Made by a program: the position numbers and the translations under genes
The notes under the pieces: model-generated
The model's database searches: none
Seen by the model: only the letters and a program-made list of their open reading frames with translations
Told to the model about the DNA's origin: nothing
In this document: positions 6,925-7,155 of the stretch, piece after piece
Position numbering within the stretch: position 1 is the first letter of the stretch
Layout of the letters: the number at the start of each line of letters is the position of its first letter
Assembly: GCA_040081555.1 (NCBI GenBank)
Contig: JBEBGG010000167.1
Span: 1 to 7,155 of the forward strand
Direction of reading: 5' to 3'
Source: CADEEX01 sp040081555
Lineage (GTDB): Bacteria > Acidobacteriota > Vicinamibacteria > Vicinamibacterales > CAVVIG01
DNA: 7,155 bases

Positions 6925-7097
6925 TCACGCGTGTAGTTCGGCAGTGGATTCGAGCACGTGCGTTGAGTCAACCGATCGGTGGTGGCCGTTAGATCGTGGC
7001 GGACCTCGAGATCTCTATGACGGACGGCTGGACGTTTCGTCGGCTGCAGCTCAGCTCGGTCGCCACTGAAGACATGCCCTGACCCACACCCGTGCGC

Positions 7098-7145
7098 GAC
7101 CCCATAGCTGCCTGATGTTCGCGGTGGGCGGAGACGCCTGGGGTC
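7098..7145. repeat. Inverted repeat GACCCCA / TGGGGTC near right edge
   Basis: GACCCCA (7098-7104) pairs perfectly with TGGGGTC (7139-7145). The intervening 34 bases contain a second compact hairpin, GGCG-GAGA-CGCC (7127-7138), with a GNRA-type loop. GCGC at 7094-7097 could extend the outer stem with GCGC at 7152-7155 after a bulge. No T-run flanks it on either strand, so it is not a canonical terminator. It may be the end of a structured element continuing past the window, or simply GC-rich self-complementarity. The surrounding stretch 6925-7155 holds no gene I can support; the best small frame (GTG 6996 to TGA 7082, 28 codons) has no ribosome site. Confidence 0.4.
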
Positions 7146-7155
7146 AAGACCGCGC

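Noticed and set aside
6996..7082. A 28-codon ORF (GTG 6996, internal ATG 7017) in the tail
   Set aside because: There is no ribosome-binding site, no similarity I recognise, and the length is expected by chance.
6435..7155. A long minus-strand open frame from the right edge into the STAND gene
   Set aside because: Most of it lies antisense to clear STAND coding sequence; it is extremely Ser/Arg-rich, and the part in the tail shows no start with a ribosome site or recognisable motif.

Overview
The window is a high-GC bacterial segment that reads as part of an anti-phage defence island. All three substantial genes are on the + strand, and no housekeeping gene, tRNA, rRNA, CRISPR array or recognisable transposase is visible. 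The high GC and the GC-rich third codon positions, strongest in the first gene, fit a GC-rich Pseudomonadota or similar lineage. Nothing in the sequence fixes the genus.

Layout. (1) Positions 2-1210 hold the C-terminal part of a type III-like restriction enzyme (Res, helicase-nuclease). Its N-terminal helicase part lies off the left edge, and the nuclease motif PD...ETK is intact. (2) Positions 1207-1314 hold a 35-codon ORF with a good ribosome-binding site. It overlaps the Res stop (GTGA) and the start of the next gene, so the three may be translationally coupled. (3) Positions 1307-4105 encode a TrlF-family protein: an N-terminal PHP phosphoesterase-like domain joined to an SMC/ABC-like ATPase split by a coiled coil. 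(4) Positions 4106-4494 are a 389-bp gap with no convincing gene, but with short direct repeats and a hairpin. (5) Positions 4495-6924 encode a STAND-type NTPase (nSTAND3-like) fused to an N-terminal Mrr-like PD-(D/E)XK nuclease domain. (6) Positions 6925-7155 are non-coding as far as can be seen and contain an inverted repeat near the right edge.

How the parts may work together (inference). The Res gene is probably the restriction half of a restriction-modification system whose methyltransferase would lie to the left. TrlF resembles in plan the coiled-coil ATPase-nucleases RloC and PrrC, which act as second-line toxins beside restriction systems, so it may be a backup effector coupled to Res. 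The STAND-nuclease is built like an Avs-type sensor-effector, with a nuclease switched on by an ATPase that senses an infection signal. Its 389-bp upstream gap suggests it is expressed separately. TrlF and the STAND gene look less GC-biased at third codon positions than Res, which suggests a mosaic origin.
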